Assembly (NCBI GenBank): GCA_964614515.1
Contig: CAZTPJ010000022.1
Span: forward strand, 1-50,255
Direction: 5' to 3'
From: CAZTPJ01 sp964614515
Lineage (GTDB): Bacteria; Planctomycetota; Phycisphaerae; Phycisphaerales; UBA1924
Length of the DNA stretch: 50,255 nucleotides
A program made the position numbers and the translations under genes. This document shows, piece by piece, positions 41,073-48,557 of the stretch. The notes beneath the pieces were generated by a model. It ran no database searches. It saw only the letters and a list, made by a program, of their open reading frames with translations, and was not told where the DNA came from. Positions within the stretch are counted from its first letter, which is position 1, and each line of letters opens with the position of its first letter.

Positions 41073-42197
41073 ATGAACGCAGCATACGCACAACTCGAAC
41101 ACGCACGGCCGCGACGATTCGTCGCGTGGGTGGTCGCGTTGGGCCTTGGCTTGATGGCGGCGCCGCTGGCCGCGCAGCGTGTTGGTGGCTATGAGCCGGG
41201 CAAGGCGCCCGTGCGTAACGTGTTGCCCGACGAGGTCAAAGACCTCGACATCATCGAACGTCTCGGCGAACCGCTCCCACTCGATATCACCGTGACCACC
41301 AGCGACGGCCAGTCGCGGCGCTTCGGCGATCTGCTTCAGCCCGGCAAGCCGGTGATCTTCGCGATCGGATACTTCGATTGCCCGATCGCCTGTCCCGCGC
41401 TGATGGATGCGATGGTCCGCGCCACGCGCGATCTGCCCTATCGCCTCGGCGCGGACTATCTCATGATCTTCCTCAGTTTCGACCCGACGAACACGCCCGA
41501 AATGGCGAAGCAGCACGAGGCCGTGATGCTCGCGGGCTACGGCCATGACCGCGAAACCGCCGTGACGGGCCTGCACCTGCTCTGTGCCTCGGCGGACTCA
41601 TCCCGCGCCATCGCCGACGCGATGGGCTGGCAGTATCGCTACATCCCCGACGCGGATGAATACGCCCATCCGTCGGGCCTTGTGATCCTCACGCCCGAAG
41701 GCAAGGTCTCCCGCTACTTCTACGGCTTTGACTATCCAGCCACGCCGCTGCGCCTCTCGCTGCTCGAAGCCACCGAGGGCAGGATCTCGTCGTCCATCGG
41801 CGACAAGATCCTGATGTTCTGCTTCAACTTCGACTCGATGCGCGGCACATACACGTTCGCCGCGTTCCGCGTGATGCAGGCGGGCGCGGTCGTCACGGCC
41901 GTGCTCCTCGCGCTTCTCGTGACGGGACTCAAACTGATGGAACTCAAGCGTCGTCGTTCGGTGCGAGCGGCGGCGAATCGGGAAATCTATGACGTGACCG
42001 ATCGGGCGGAGAAGCGTGCTGAGTCACGAGTGCTGAGCTCCGAGTCCATGCACGCAGCACCCGGCACTGGCGGGCAAGCCTCCAGTGGCACTCAGCACTC
42101 AGCACTCAGCACTCAGCACCCGGCACCGGCGGGCGAGCCGCCAGTGGCACTCAGCACTCGCCGGCTCACCCCGGCCATGGCAGGGCGTGAATCATGA
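41073..42197 (+). CDS. SCO1/SenC/PrrC-family copper chaperone
   Basis: A 374-residue protein. An N-terminal signal or anchor sequence (VAWVVALGLGLMAAPLAAQ) precedes a thioredoxin-like SCO domain with the copper site CPIAC (Cys103, Cys107), the partner His199 in AHPSGLVILTPEGK, and the family phrase FLSFDPTNTPE (usually VSVDPxxDTP). SCO inserts copper into the CuA centre of CoxB, encoded directly downstream. A second membrane segment (about 272-292) and a long non-conserved tail of about 60 residues (320-374) come from a repeat element with CGAGTGCTGAG ends; such a tail is absent from ordinary SCO proteins. The stop overlaps the coxB start by 4 bases. Confidence 0.9.
   Translation: MNAAYAQLEHARPRRFVAWVVALGLGLMAAPLAAQRVGGYEPGKAPVRNVLPDEVKDLDIIERLGEPLPLDITVTTSDGQSRRFGDLLQPGKPVIFAIGYFDCPIACPALMDAMVRATRDLPYRLGADYLMIFLSFDPTNTPEMAKQHEAVMLAGYGHDRETAVTGLHLLCASADSSRAIADAMGWQYRYIPDADEYAHPSGLVILTPEGKVSRYFYGFDYPATPLRLSLLEATEGRISSSIGDKILMFCFNFDSMRGTYTFAAFRVMQAGAVVTAVLLALLVTGLKLMELKRRRSVRAAANREIYDVTDRAEKRAESRVLSSESMHAAPGTGGQASSGTQHSALSTQHPAPAGEPPVALSTRRLTPAMAGRES
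42027..42160. repeat. 134-bp repeat element with 11-bp terminal inverted repeats in the SCO gene
   Basis: Bounded by CGAGTGCTGAG (42027-42037) and its exact complement CTCAGCACTCG (42150-42160). Inside are four CACTCAG heptamers (42089-42116) and two related palindromes of the GGCACTGGCGGGC...CAGTGGCAC type (42064-42091 and 42122-42150). It encodes most of the SCO tail. Same ends as the element in actB. Confidence 0.75.
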
Positions 42198-43297
42198 TCT
42201 CACCGTTGGTGATGGCATCCGAGAGTCAGGGGTTCTTCCACAAGTTGTGGTTCGGTGCTCGTAATGCGGAAAGGCGCAACGACCTGATGGGTCCTGGCGC
42301 GTCATCGCACGCGGCGGACATCGACTTCCTCTTCATGGCGATCTTCTGGATCTCGCTGGTCTCGTTCGTCGTCGTCGTGGGGCTGATGCTCTACTTCGCG
42401 TGGAAGTATCGTGCCCGCCCGGGCGTCAAGACCGTGCGCAGCCCATCGCACCACACGCTGCTCGAACTGACGTGGTGCATCGTGCCGCTGATCTTCATGA
42501 CGTGGATGTTCTTCGAGGGCTTCAAGGGCTTCATCGACGCCCACGTCGCCGAGGCCGGCGCGGAAGAAATCACCGTCATCGCCCAGAAGTGGGAGTGGAT
42601 CTTCGAGTATTCCAACGGCGCTCGAAGCACCGAACGGAACACCGAAGTGATGTCGACAAAGGACATTCCAATCTTCGTCGCGCCCGTCGGTAAGCCCGTT
42701 CTTCTTCGGATGCAGAGCCTCGATGTCATCCACAGTTTCTGGGTTCCCGACTTCCGTACAAAGCAGGACGTGTTCCCCAACCGCTGGACCAGTTATTGGT
42801 TCAGAGCGGACAAGCCGGGGCGCCACTTGATCTTCTGCGCGGAATACTGCGGCGACAGCCACAGCGAAATGGCGGCCGTACTCGAAATCGTCGAGCAGGA
42901 TGAATACGTCCGCCGCGTCCGCGCGTGGAACGCGCCGCCCGACGGGGAACCGTGGGTCACGGGCCAGTGGATCGCGCGTCGCAAGGGCTGCCTCGGTTGT
43001 CACGTCGATGAGGCGGGCAAGACGGGTTCCGCGCCGTCGTGGGTCAACTCCTTCGGCTATCCAGTAACGTTCACAGATAGTTCCAACATCGCGGCGAGGG
43101 ATGAAAACTACATCCGCGATTCAATCCTGGAGCCGGGCAAGAATATCGTGCAAGGCTACGGCAACAACATGACGCTCATCCCGATGACCGAAGCGGAGAT
43201 CGCGAGCATCATCGCGTACATGAAGCATTTGAGCGACCGCGGCGGGACCGGCGACAGCCTGCTCAATCAGCCGCCGCCAGAGGGTGGCCAGAACTGA
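42194..43297 (+). CDS. coxB: cytochrome c oxidase subunit II with C-terminal cytochrome c (caa3-type)
   Basis: A 367-residue protein. Two membrane hairpin segments (about residues 45-70 and 95-115) are followed by the CuA domain: HSFWVPDFRTKQDVFPNRW and the copper ligands CAEYCGDSHSEM (Cys-x3-Cys-x3-His-x2-Met). A cytochrome c domain is fused at the C-terminus with CLGCH (Cys266, Cys269, His270) and the likely axial Met in MTLIPMTEAEI. The N-terminus lacks a clear lipobox. It accepts electrons from ActA or ActE and passes them to CuA and then to heme a. It overlaps the SCO gene by 4 bases. The stop is followed by a GGGGCG hairpin and then coxA. Confidence 0.94.
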   Translation: MISPLVMASESQGFFHKLWFGARNAERRNDLMGPGASSHAADIDFLFMAIFWISLVSFVVVVGLMLYFAWKYRARPGVKTVRSPSHHTLLELTWCIVPLIFMTWMFFEGFKGFIDAHVAEAGAEEITVIAQKWEWIFEYSNGARSTERNTEVMSTKDIPIFVAPVGKPVLLRMQSLDVIHSFWVPDFRTKQDVFPNRWTSYWFRADKPGRHLIFCAEYCGDSHSEMAAVLEIVEQDEYVRRVRAWNAPPDGEPWVTGQWIARRKGCLGCHVDEAGKTGSAPSWVNSFGYPVTFTDSSNIAARDENYIRDSILEPGKNIVQGYGNNMTLIPMTEAEIASIIAYMKHLSDRGGTGDSLLNQPPPEGGQN

Positions 43298-43306
43298 GGA
43301 CCAACT

Positions 43307-43323
43307 CGGGGCGCAGCGCCCCG
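43307..43323 (+). repeat. intra-operon hairpin between coxB and coxA
   Basis: CGGGGCG-CAG-CGCCCCG, a 7-bp perfect stem 10 bases after the coxB stop, with no T tract. It may stabilise the upstream message end or modulate coxA translation, not stop transcription. Confidence 0.5.
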
Positions 43324-43363
43324 CGAGAGCGCTCGACACCAACGAGCGCGGAGGTGGATGACG

Positions 43364-45151
43364 ATGACGACAATCGATCACGGCGGACATGTCGCCGGCG
43401 AACACCACGGCGGCTACGGACACCACGGCAGTTACCTGCAATCCACAGGCAGCCTGTGGTCCGACATCATCAACTGGGCCACCACGATCGACCACAAGAA
43501 GATCGGCGTGATGTACCTCGTGGCCGTGCTCACCATGTTCTTCCTCGGCGGCGTGGCGGCGCTTGGCATTCGCGCGGAGCTCTGGGCGCCGACGGAATCC
43601 ACGATCGTCGATGGCAAACAGGAAGTCACCGGTGCGTTGCTCACGTTCGGCGAGGGAACGCACGTCGATGCACACAAGAACTACAACCGCGTGATGACGC
43701 TCCACGGCGCGATCATGGTCTTCATGTTCATCGTGCCGGGCATCCCCGCCTCGCTGGGCAACTTCTTCCTGCCGCTGATGATCGGGGCAAAGGATGTCGC
43801 GTTTCCGAGGCTGAATCTGCTCTCGTGGTATGTGTATCTGTTCGGCTCGCTCTTCGCGGTCGCATCGATCATTCTCGGCGGCGTGGACACGGGCTGGACG
43901 TTCTATACGCCGTACAGTTCAACCCACGCCGATCCACAGCACCCGCGTGTGCTGCTCATGATCATGGCCGTGTTCATCCTCGGGTTCAGTTCGATCTTTA
44001 CGGGTCTGAACTTCGTGGTGACGGTCCACAAACTGCGCGCCCCGGGCATGGGCTGGTTTGACATGCCGCTGTTCATCTGGGCCGTGTACGCCACCGCGCT
44101 CATCCAGGTGCTCGCGACGCCGGTCATCGGCATCACGACGCTCCTGCTCGCCTTTGAACGGCTCTTCAACGTCGGCATCTTTGACCCCGCGATGGGCGGC
44201 GATCCCGTCCTCTTTCAGCATTTCTTCTGGTTCTACAGCCACCCCGTCGTCTACATCATGATCCTGCCCGCGATGGGCGTGATCTCAGAGGCCATCTCGC
44301 TCTTCAGCCGCAAGCCCATCTTCGGCTATCGCGCTATTGCCTTCAGTTCGCTGGCCATCGCGGCCATCGCCTTCCTCGTCTGGGGTCACCACCTCTTCAC
44401 GTCAGAGGCCGAACTCGCCGCCACCGTCTTCTCCGCGCTGACGTTCCTCGTTGCGATTCCCACGGCCGTGAAGGTCTTCAACTGGGTCGCGACGATGTAC
44501 AAGGGCAGCATCACGCTGAACACGCCGATGCTGTATGCGTTGGCGTTCATCTTCCTGTTCTCGATCGGCGGGCTGACGGGTCTGCCGCTGGCGACGCTCT
44601 CGACGGACCTGCACCTGCACGATTCGTACTTCGTCGTGGCGCACTTCCACTACGTGATGTTCGGGGGCATGGTGATCGCGATGCTCTGCGGCCTGCACCT
44701 GTGGTGGCCGAAGATGTTCGGCAAGGTCTACAACGAACTCTGGGCGAAGGTCGGGTTCACCCTCGTCTTCGTCGGATTCAACCTGACGTTTTTCATTCAG
44801 TTCCTGATGGGGACGCGCGGCATGCCGCGGCGCTACGCGACGTATGTTGACGATTTCACGCACATGCATCAGGTCAGCACGATCGGATCATGGGTGTTGG
44901 CGCTGGGCTTCTTCGTGCATCTCTTCGTCTTCATGCACTCGCTGTTCATGGGTGAGAAGGCGCGTCCGAATCACTGGGGCGGCCTGACACTCGACAACGA
45001 GGCCGCAAGCCCGCCCATCGAACACAACTTCGAGCACGAGCCGATCGTCAAGCACGGGCCGTATGACTTTGACGATGTCGTGCCGCCGCAGTGCGATCCC
45101 GAGGACTATCCGCTTCCCGATCCCGCGCCCGCCGGGCACAAAGGCCATTGA
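43364..45151 (+). CDS. coxA: cytochrome c oxidase subunit I, A2 type
   Basis: A 595-residue heme-copper oxidase with twelve membrane segments. It carries low-spin and high-spin heme ligands (TLHGAIMVFMF and LHDSYFVVAHFHYVMFGG) and the CuB histidines in FYSHPVVYIMILP and WGHHLFTS. Canonical type A1 enzymes have GHPEVY with the proton-channel Glu; here the Glu is Val and the motif is Tyr291-Ser292 followed by HPVVY, the YS signature of A2 oxidases such as the Rhodothermus caa3 enzyme, which also works with alternative complex III. The K-channel segment SALTFLVAIPTAVKVFNW is intact. A His-rich N-terminus and an acidic Pro-rich C-terminus are extra. The ATG at 43364 is chosen because GGAGG lies 9 bases upstream (another ATG at 43358 is too close). 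Confidence 0.95.
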   Translation: MTTIDHGGHVAGEHHGGYGHHGSYLQSTGSLWSDIINWATTIDHKKIGVMYLVAVLTMFFLGGVAALGIRAELWAPTESTIVDGKQEVTGALLTFGEGTHVDAHKNYNRVMTLHGAIMVFMFIVPGIPASLGNFFLPLMIGAKDVAFPRLNLLSWYVYLFGSLFAVASIILGGVDTGWTFYTPYSSTHADPQHPRVLLMIMAVFILGFSSIFTGLNFVVTVHKLRAPGMGWFDMPLFIWAVYATALIQVLATPVIGITTLLLAFERLFNVGIFDPAMGGDPVLFQHFFWFYSHPVVYIMILPAMGVISEAISLFSRKPIFGYRAIAFSSLAIAAIAFLVWGHHLFTSEAELAATVFSALTFLVAIPTAVKVFNWVATMYKGSITLNTPMLYALAFIFLFSIGGLTGLPLATLSTDLHLHDSYFVVAHFHYVMFGGMVIAMLCGLHLWWPKMFGKVYNELWAKVGFTLVFVGFNLTFFIQFLMGTRGMPRRYATYVDDFTHMHQVSTIGSWVLALGFFVHLFVFMHSLFMGEKARPNHWGGLTLDNEAASPPIEHNFEHEPIVKHGPYDFDDVVPPQCDPEDYPLPDPAPAGHKGH

Positions 45152-45169
45152 CGACACCAGGAACCGCGC

Positions 45170-45856
45170 ATGACCACGATTGACGCCATATCCCGGGGAG
45201 GCCGCGAAAAGAAGCCGCTGTACGCGCGCTACAAGCACGCGCCACACTATCGCTCGGCCGTCGAAGAGTTCGACGCCGTCAAGATCGGCATGTGGCTCTT
45301 CCTCGCGACCGAAGTCCTGCTCTTCGCGGGCCTCTTCTGCGCCTATGCGATCTTCCGCATGAAGTATCCCGAGGCGTTCCAGCACGGCTCGCATTATCTG
45401 GACTGGCGGTGGGGGGGACTCAACACCGTCGTCCTGCTCTATTCCAGTTACACCATCGCCATGTCCATCCGCTGCGCCCAACTCAACCAGCAGGCGAAAC
45501 TGCAACTCAACCTGCTCATCACCTGGCTCTGCGCCGCCGCCTTCCTCGTCATCAAGTTCACGTTCGAGTACGGCCCGAAATGGTCCGAAGGCAAGCGCCC
45601 GGGCGTCCTCTTCGACTATCCCTTCGCCCATCACCCCATGGAGCCGATGTGGTGGAGCATCTATTACAGCGCCACCGGCATTCACGCCACCCACGTCGCC
45701 ATCGGCATGGCCCTGATCGCATGGCTCTTCATCCGCGCACGCAAGCATGCCTTCGGTCCAACGCACTACACGGCCGTCGAAACCGTCGGACTCTACTGGC
45801 ACATCGTTGACATGATCTGGATCTTCCTCTTCCCGCTGCTGTACCTCATTCACTGA
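45170..45856 (+). CDS. coxC: cytochrome c oxidase subunit III
   Basis: A 228-residue membrane protein with five membrane segments, the short bacterial form. The conserved pattern is visible: KIGMWLFLATEVLLFAGLFC (about residues 39-58), then LLYSSYTIAMSIRCAQ, LLITWLCAAAFLVIKFTFEY, STTGIHATHVAIG-like IYYSATGIHATHVAIGMALI (about 165-184), and VGLYWHIVDMIWIFLFPLLY at the end. Subunit III stabilises subunit I and its oxygen and proton paths. GGAA precedes the ATG, 18 bases after coxA. It belongs to the same operon. Confidence 0.94.
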   Translation: MTTIDAISRGGREKKPLYARYKHAPHYRSAVEEFDAVKIGMWLFLATEVLLFAGLFCAYAIFRMKYPEAFQHGSHYLDWRWGGLNTVVLLYSSYTIAMSIRCAQLNQQAKLQLNLLITWLCAAAFLVIKFTFEYGPKWSEGKRPGVLFDYPFAHHPMEPMWWSIYYSATGIHATHVAIGMALIAWLFIRARKHAFGPTHYTAVETVGLYWHIVDMIWIFLFPLLYLIH

Positions 45857-45900
45857 CCATATCAGGGCCGATCGCGGCCGCACCATTTGTCGAGCACGCC

Positions 45901-46614
45901 ATGAGCCACGCCAAGCACGACCACAGTACATCCCAGCCGCTCGATGAAGAGCGCATGCTTGATCCGCACGGGTATCACGCGGGCGAGCACCACCACGGGC
46001 ACGTCATCATCCCGCAGGGCACGCTGCTTGGGATCCTCACAATCCTGCTGATCTTCACGGTGATGACGGTCATGGCCTCCCGCGCGGAGATCATCATCGC
46101 CAATACGTTTGACCTGAACATTCCGCAGTGGGTCAACGTGATGGTGGCGATGAGCATCGCCGTGGTCAAGTCCACGCTCGTGGCGATGTACTTCATGCAG
46201 CTCAAGTACGACAACAAACTCAACGCCGTGATCTTTCTCGCGTCGCTGTTCTGTGTCGGGCTGTTCCTCGGTTTTACGATGCTCGACCTCGGCGTTCGCG
46301 GCAGCGTGTACGCGTGGAAGGCGGATCAGATCGTCCCCGGCGGCACGGGCAGTCCGCTGCTGACGCGCGGGAGTGGCGAACAAGAAGTCGCCATCACCAG
46401 TCCCATCACCGCCTTCGCCCGCGACAAGTACATTCAGCAGCACGGCGAGTCGAAGTGGGAGTCGGAAATGCTCAAGAAGGCGGCCGCCAAGGGCCACGGC
46501 GCCCACGCCAGTGATGCCAGTTCGCCCGATCGCACCCGCCCGCGGTCAGGCGTGACGCCCGGCCTGTTTGACACCGCGCCCGCCGCCGACTCCGGCGGAG
46601 GGGGCGGACATTAG
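45901..46614 (+). CDS. coxD: cytochrome c oxidase subunit IV-type protein
   Basis: A 237-residue protein. A His-rich N-terminus (GYHAGEHHHGHVIIPQG) is followed by three membrane segments around residues 40-65 (TLLGILTILLIFTVMTVMAS), 77-97 (WVNVMVAMSIAVVKSTLVAM, the family VxKxxLVxxYFMxL) and 108-130 (AVIFLASLFCVGLFLGFTML). The core matches the caa3-type small subunit IV; a non-conserved tail of 100 residues (about 137-237), rich in Gly, Ser and His, is long. It is the last gene of the respiratory operon, followed by a GTGGCA-type hairpin that may terminate it. Confidence 0.88.
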   Translation: MSHAKHDHSTSQPLDEERMLDPHGYHAGEHHHGHVIIPQGTLLGILTILLIFTVMTVMASRAEIIIANTFDLNIPQWVNVMVAMSIAVVKSTLVAMYFMQLKYDNKLNAVIFLASLFCVGLFLGFTMLDLGVRGSVYAWKADQIVPGGTGSPLLTRGSGEQEVAITSPITAFARDKYIQQHGESKWESEMLKKAAAKGHGAHASDASSPDRTRPRSGVTPGLFDTAPAADSGGGGGH

Positions 46615-46628
46615 CGACTGTTTCAAGT

Positions 46629-46655
46629 GGTGGCACAGGCGTCTTGCCTGTGCTG
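46629..46655. repeat. GTGGCA-type palindromic repeat after coxD (possible terminator)
   Basis: GCACAGGC-GTCTT-GCCTGTGC, an 8-bp perfect hairpin 18 bases after the coxD stop. It is one of the dispersed GGTGGCACAGGCGTCTCGCC repeats. Confidence 0.65.
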
Positions 46656-46730
46656 AGTTTCGTTGTCCCTCGAATGCGCCGACCTCCGGTGAACCAGTTT
46701 GAAACAATCTCGTAGCGATCGGATCACTTC

Positions 46731-47549
46731 GTGAAAGCGAAGATCTTCATATTCGCCACCATCGCCCTGCTCATGATCGCGGGCGCGATGGCCTATGTCG
46801 CCGCCATGCGCATCGCCACGGCCAATCGACAGTCCGACAAGGAACTTTTCGTCTATCAAGTCATCCCCGATCGACAGTTCTCCTACGCCGAACGCGCCGT
46901 CGCCATCGAAGACTGGACCGATGACCAGGGGGAACAGGGCGTCGAGATCACCTATGGCGACACGCGGCTTCGCCTTCGCGCGCCTGTCGAACCAGGTCAC
47001 CCGCAGCTTCCAGGCCTGCTCCGCCATGAACAGTGGCTTCGCGTGCTTCGCTTTGCCGGGCGTCGCGGCATCACGATGGAGGAACTTCAGCGCCGGATTC
47101 AAACGGGCGAGACGCGAGATCGTCTGGCCGTGGTGGTCGTGTCCCCGCGCCCCGGTTCAGATCCGCAGCGCTGGGCGCTGGTGTGGCATCGCGATGCCAT
47201 CTTCGACATCTACGAGTTCCTTCCCGACGGCACGTTCACGCAGGAGCGATTCGAGTACCCCGAGTCCGACCGGGCCTTGGCACGTCGTCAGTCGGCCGCG
47301 CGCCGCGCCGGAAAGGACATCCCGCGGCGTTCGCCGAACGAACTCGTCGAAGGCACATGGCAATATCACGCGGCCCTTCTGTCGCTGCCAAAGGGCCGTG
47401 AACCGACGCCGCGATTCATCGCCGACGGTTGGAGCGCGGGCGGCTGGCCGTTGGCGTTGTCGATGACGGCCGTGGCGTTGGCGATTATCACGCTGATCAT
47501 GGGCCTGTGCCAGATCGTCGGCGCACGCCGCCGCAATAGTTCGCCATAA
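46731..47549 (+). CDS. hypothetical protein with N- and C-terminal membrane segments
   Basis: A 272-residue protein, GTG start. A membrane anchor lies at residues 4-25 (IFIFATIALLMIAGAMAYVA) and another at about 243-265 (LALSMTAVALAIITLIMGLC). The large domain between them is charged and mixed alpha/beta, with no motif recognised; notable is LRFAGRRGITMEELQRRIQT and VVSPRPGSDPQRWALVWHRD. It might be a membrane-tethered exosortase-associated or respiratory accessory protein, but that is only a guess from topology and position. It lies 116 bases after coxD, beyond a repeat hairpin, and is followed by two more repeat copies. It is not recognised as a standard oxidase assembly factor. Confidence 0.6.
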   Translation: MKAKIFIFATIALLMIAGAMAYVAAMRIATANRQSDKELFVYQVIPDRQFSYAERAVAIEDWTDDQGEQGVEITYGDTRLRLRAPVEPGHPQLPGLLRHEQWLRVLRFAGRRGITMEELQRRIQTGETRDRLAVVVVSPRPGSDPQRWALVWHRDAIFDIYEFLPDGTFTQERFEYPESDRALARRQSAARRAGKDIPRRSPNELVEGTWQYHAALLSLPKGREPTPRFIADGWSAGGWPLALSMTAVALAIITLIMGLCQIVGARRRNSSP

Positions 47550-47568
47550 GCGAGGATCATCTTCAACT

Positions 47569-47639
47569 GGTGGCACAGGTGTCTCGCCTGTGTGCGATGT
47601 CCCTTCTCCCCGGTGGCACAGGCGTCTCGCCTGTGTGCG
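47569..47639. repeat. two copies of the GGTGGCACAGGCGTCTCGCC palindromic repeat
   Basis: Copies at 47569-47596 and 47612-47639 differ at a single base (CAGGTGTC against CAGGCGTC) and are separated by 15 bases. Each forms a CACAGGC/GCCTGTG hairpin. They lie between the convergent gene pair at 46731 and 47681 and may act as a bidirectional terminator. Confidence 0.8.
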
Positions 47640-47680
47640 TTTCCATCTCACGTCGCGCACCCGCGTTCAATCCACGCACA

Positions 47681-48232
47681 TCACCTCGTCAATGCGCGTT
47701 CCGCCTCGACGACCGTGCGAAGCTCCTCCAACCACTTCCGCCGTGCCTGGGTCTCCAGCATCGCGTGCGACGTCATCGCCGAAAGAAACGCATCGCCCCT
47801 GTCATGCACAGCCGACCATTCGCGAACCCGCTCATCAACCGCATCGAGCGCCTTGAGCGCGTCTTGAACCCATGCCAGTCGCGCCTCCACGGGAATCACC
47901 GCGAGAAACCTCGCCCGCGTTCGCAGCGGATCGAACGCCACCGTCACGACATCCTCTCCCAGCGGCGGCCCGACCCACGAACGAAGTTCCAGTAGTCCCG
48001 CCTGCGTGATCTCATACTCCCGCCGTGCCCGACGCCCGCGGCTCTTCTCAACCCCATGAATCAGACCATCCCGGTCGAGCCTCCGCAGCACTGGATAGAT
48101 TGCGCCGGTACTCGCGCTCCACTGGCGACTGGGGGATTCCCGCATAACTCGCCGCAGCGTGTACGCGGAAACCGGCCCAACCTGCCAAATCAGGCCTAGT
48201 ACGAAGCACTCCAGTTCACTGCGGTTCGCCAT
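47681..48232 (-). CDS. PadR-family transcriptional regulator
   Basis: A 183-residue regulator. The N-terminal winged helix (about residues 1-85) has the PadR pattern: ELECFVLGLIWQVGPVSAYT, then STGAIYPVLRRLDRDGLIHG, then RREYEITQAGLLELRSWV. The C-terminal half is helical, the dimerisation domain. PadR proteins usually repress genes next to them, often for efflux or stress. The ATG at 48232 is preceded by a TACGAT box only 6 bases upstream and by no ribosome site, so a leaderless message is possible; an A+T-rich block at 48278-48300 may hold the operator. No target gene is obvious: the neighbours are a hypothetical protein and the PRC-barrel gene. Confidence 0.87.
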   Translation of the reverse strand: MANRSELECFVLGLIWQVGPVSAYTLRRVMRESPSRQWSASTGAIYPVLRRLDRDGLIHGVEKSRGRRARREYEITQAGLLELRSWVGPPLGEDVVTVAFDPLRTRARFLAVIPVEARLAWVQDALKALDAVDERVREWSAVHDRGDAFLSAMTSHAMLETQARRKWLEELRTVVEAERALTR

Positions 48233-48238
48233 TGAAAC

Positions 48239-48244
48239 ATCGTA
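48239..48244 (-). promoter_or_regulatory. -10 box placed for leaderless transcription of the padR gene
   Basis: TACGAT on the minus strand, 6 bases before the start codon. No ribosome site is present. A second A+T-rich segment (CTATATGTACA on the minus strand, 48278-48290) may be an alternative promoter or operator. Confidence 0.35.
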
Positions 48245-48497
48245 CCGCGATCTGAAACCGTTCGGTGGGCGGGCTGTACATATAGTGCGATTAGCAGTAT
48301 GAGTCGCCACAGTCGTCAACATTCGGCTATCGACAGGGGGCAGCCCGCCCGTGTGCGGCCAGAACGGGGCGCTCGGTTTCGCATCTCCGAGCGATGAGGC
48401 GCCCAGCGGGCTTGCCCCCTGCTTTCACGCGACCAGCGATCGGGATGACAGATACCAAAAGACGGAGCCTCCCGTTTCCGGAAGGCCCGCCGTGGCG

Positions 48498-48527
48498 CTT
48501 TGCGACAACTCTGGAAATGTCGCAAAG
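48498..48527 (-). terminator. probable terminator of the PRC-barrel gene
   Basis: A 10-bp perfect inverted repeat (CTTTGCGACA and its complement) with a 10-base loop, 30 bases past the stop of the minus-strand PRC-barrel gene. There is no T tract, so it may be a weaker or Rho-assisted site. The rest of the 325-base gap (48233-48557) shows no gene. Confidence 0.45.
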
Positions 48528-48557
48528 AACTTCTTTGTCAAGAGCAACAATGTGTCA

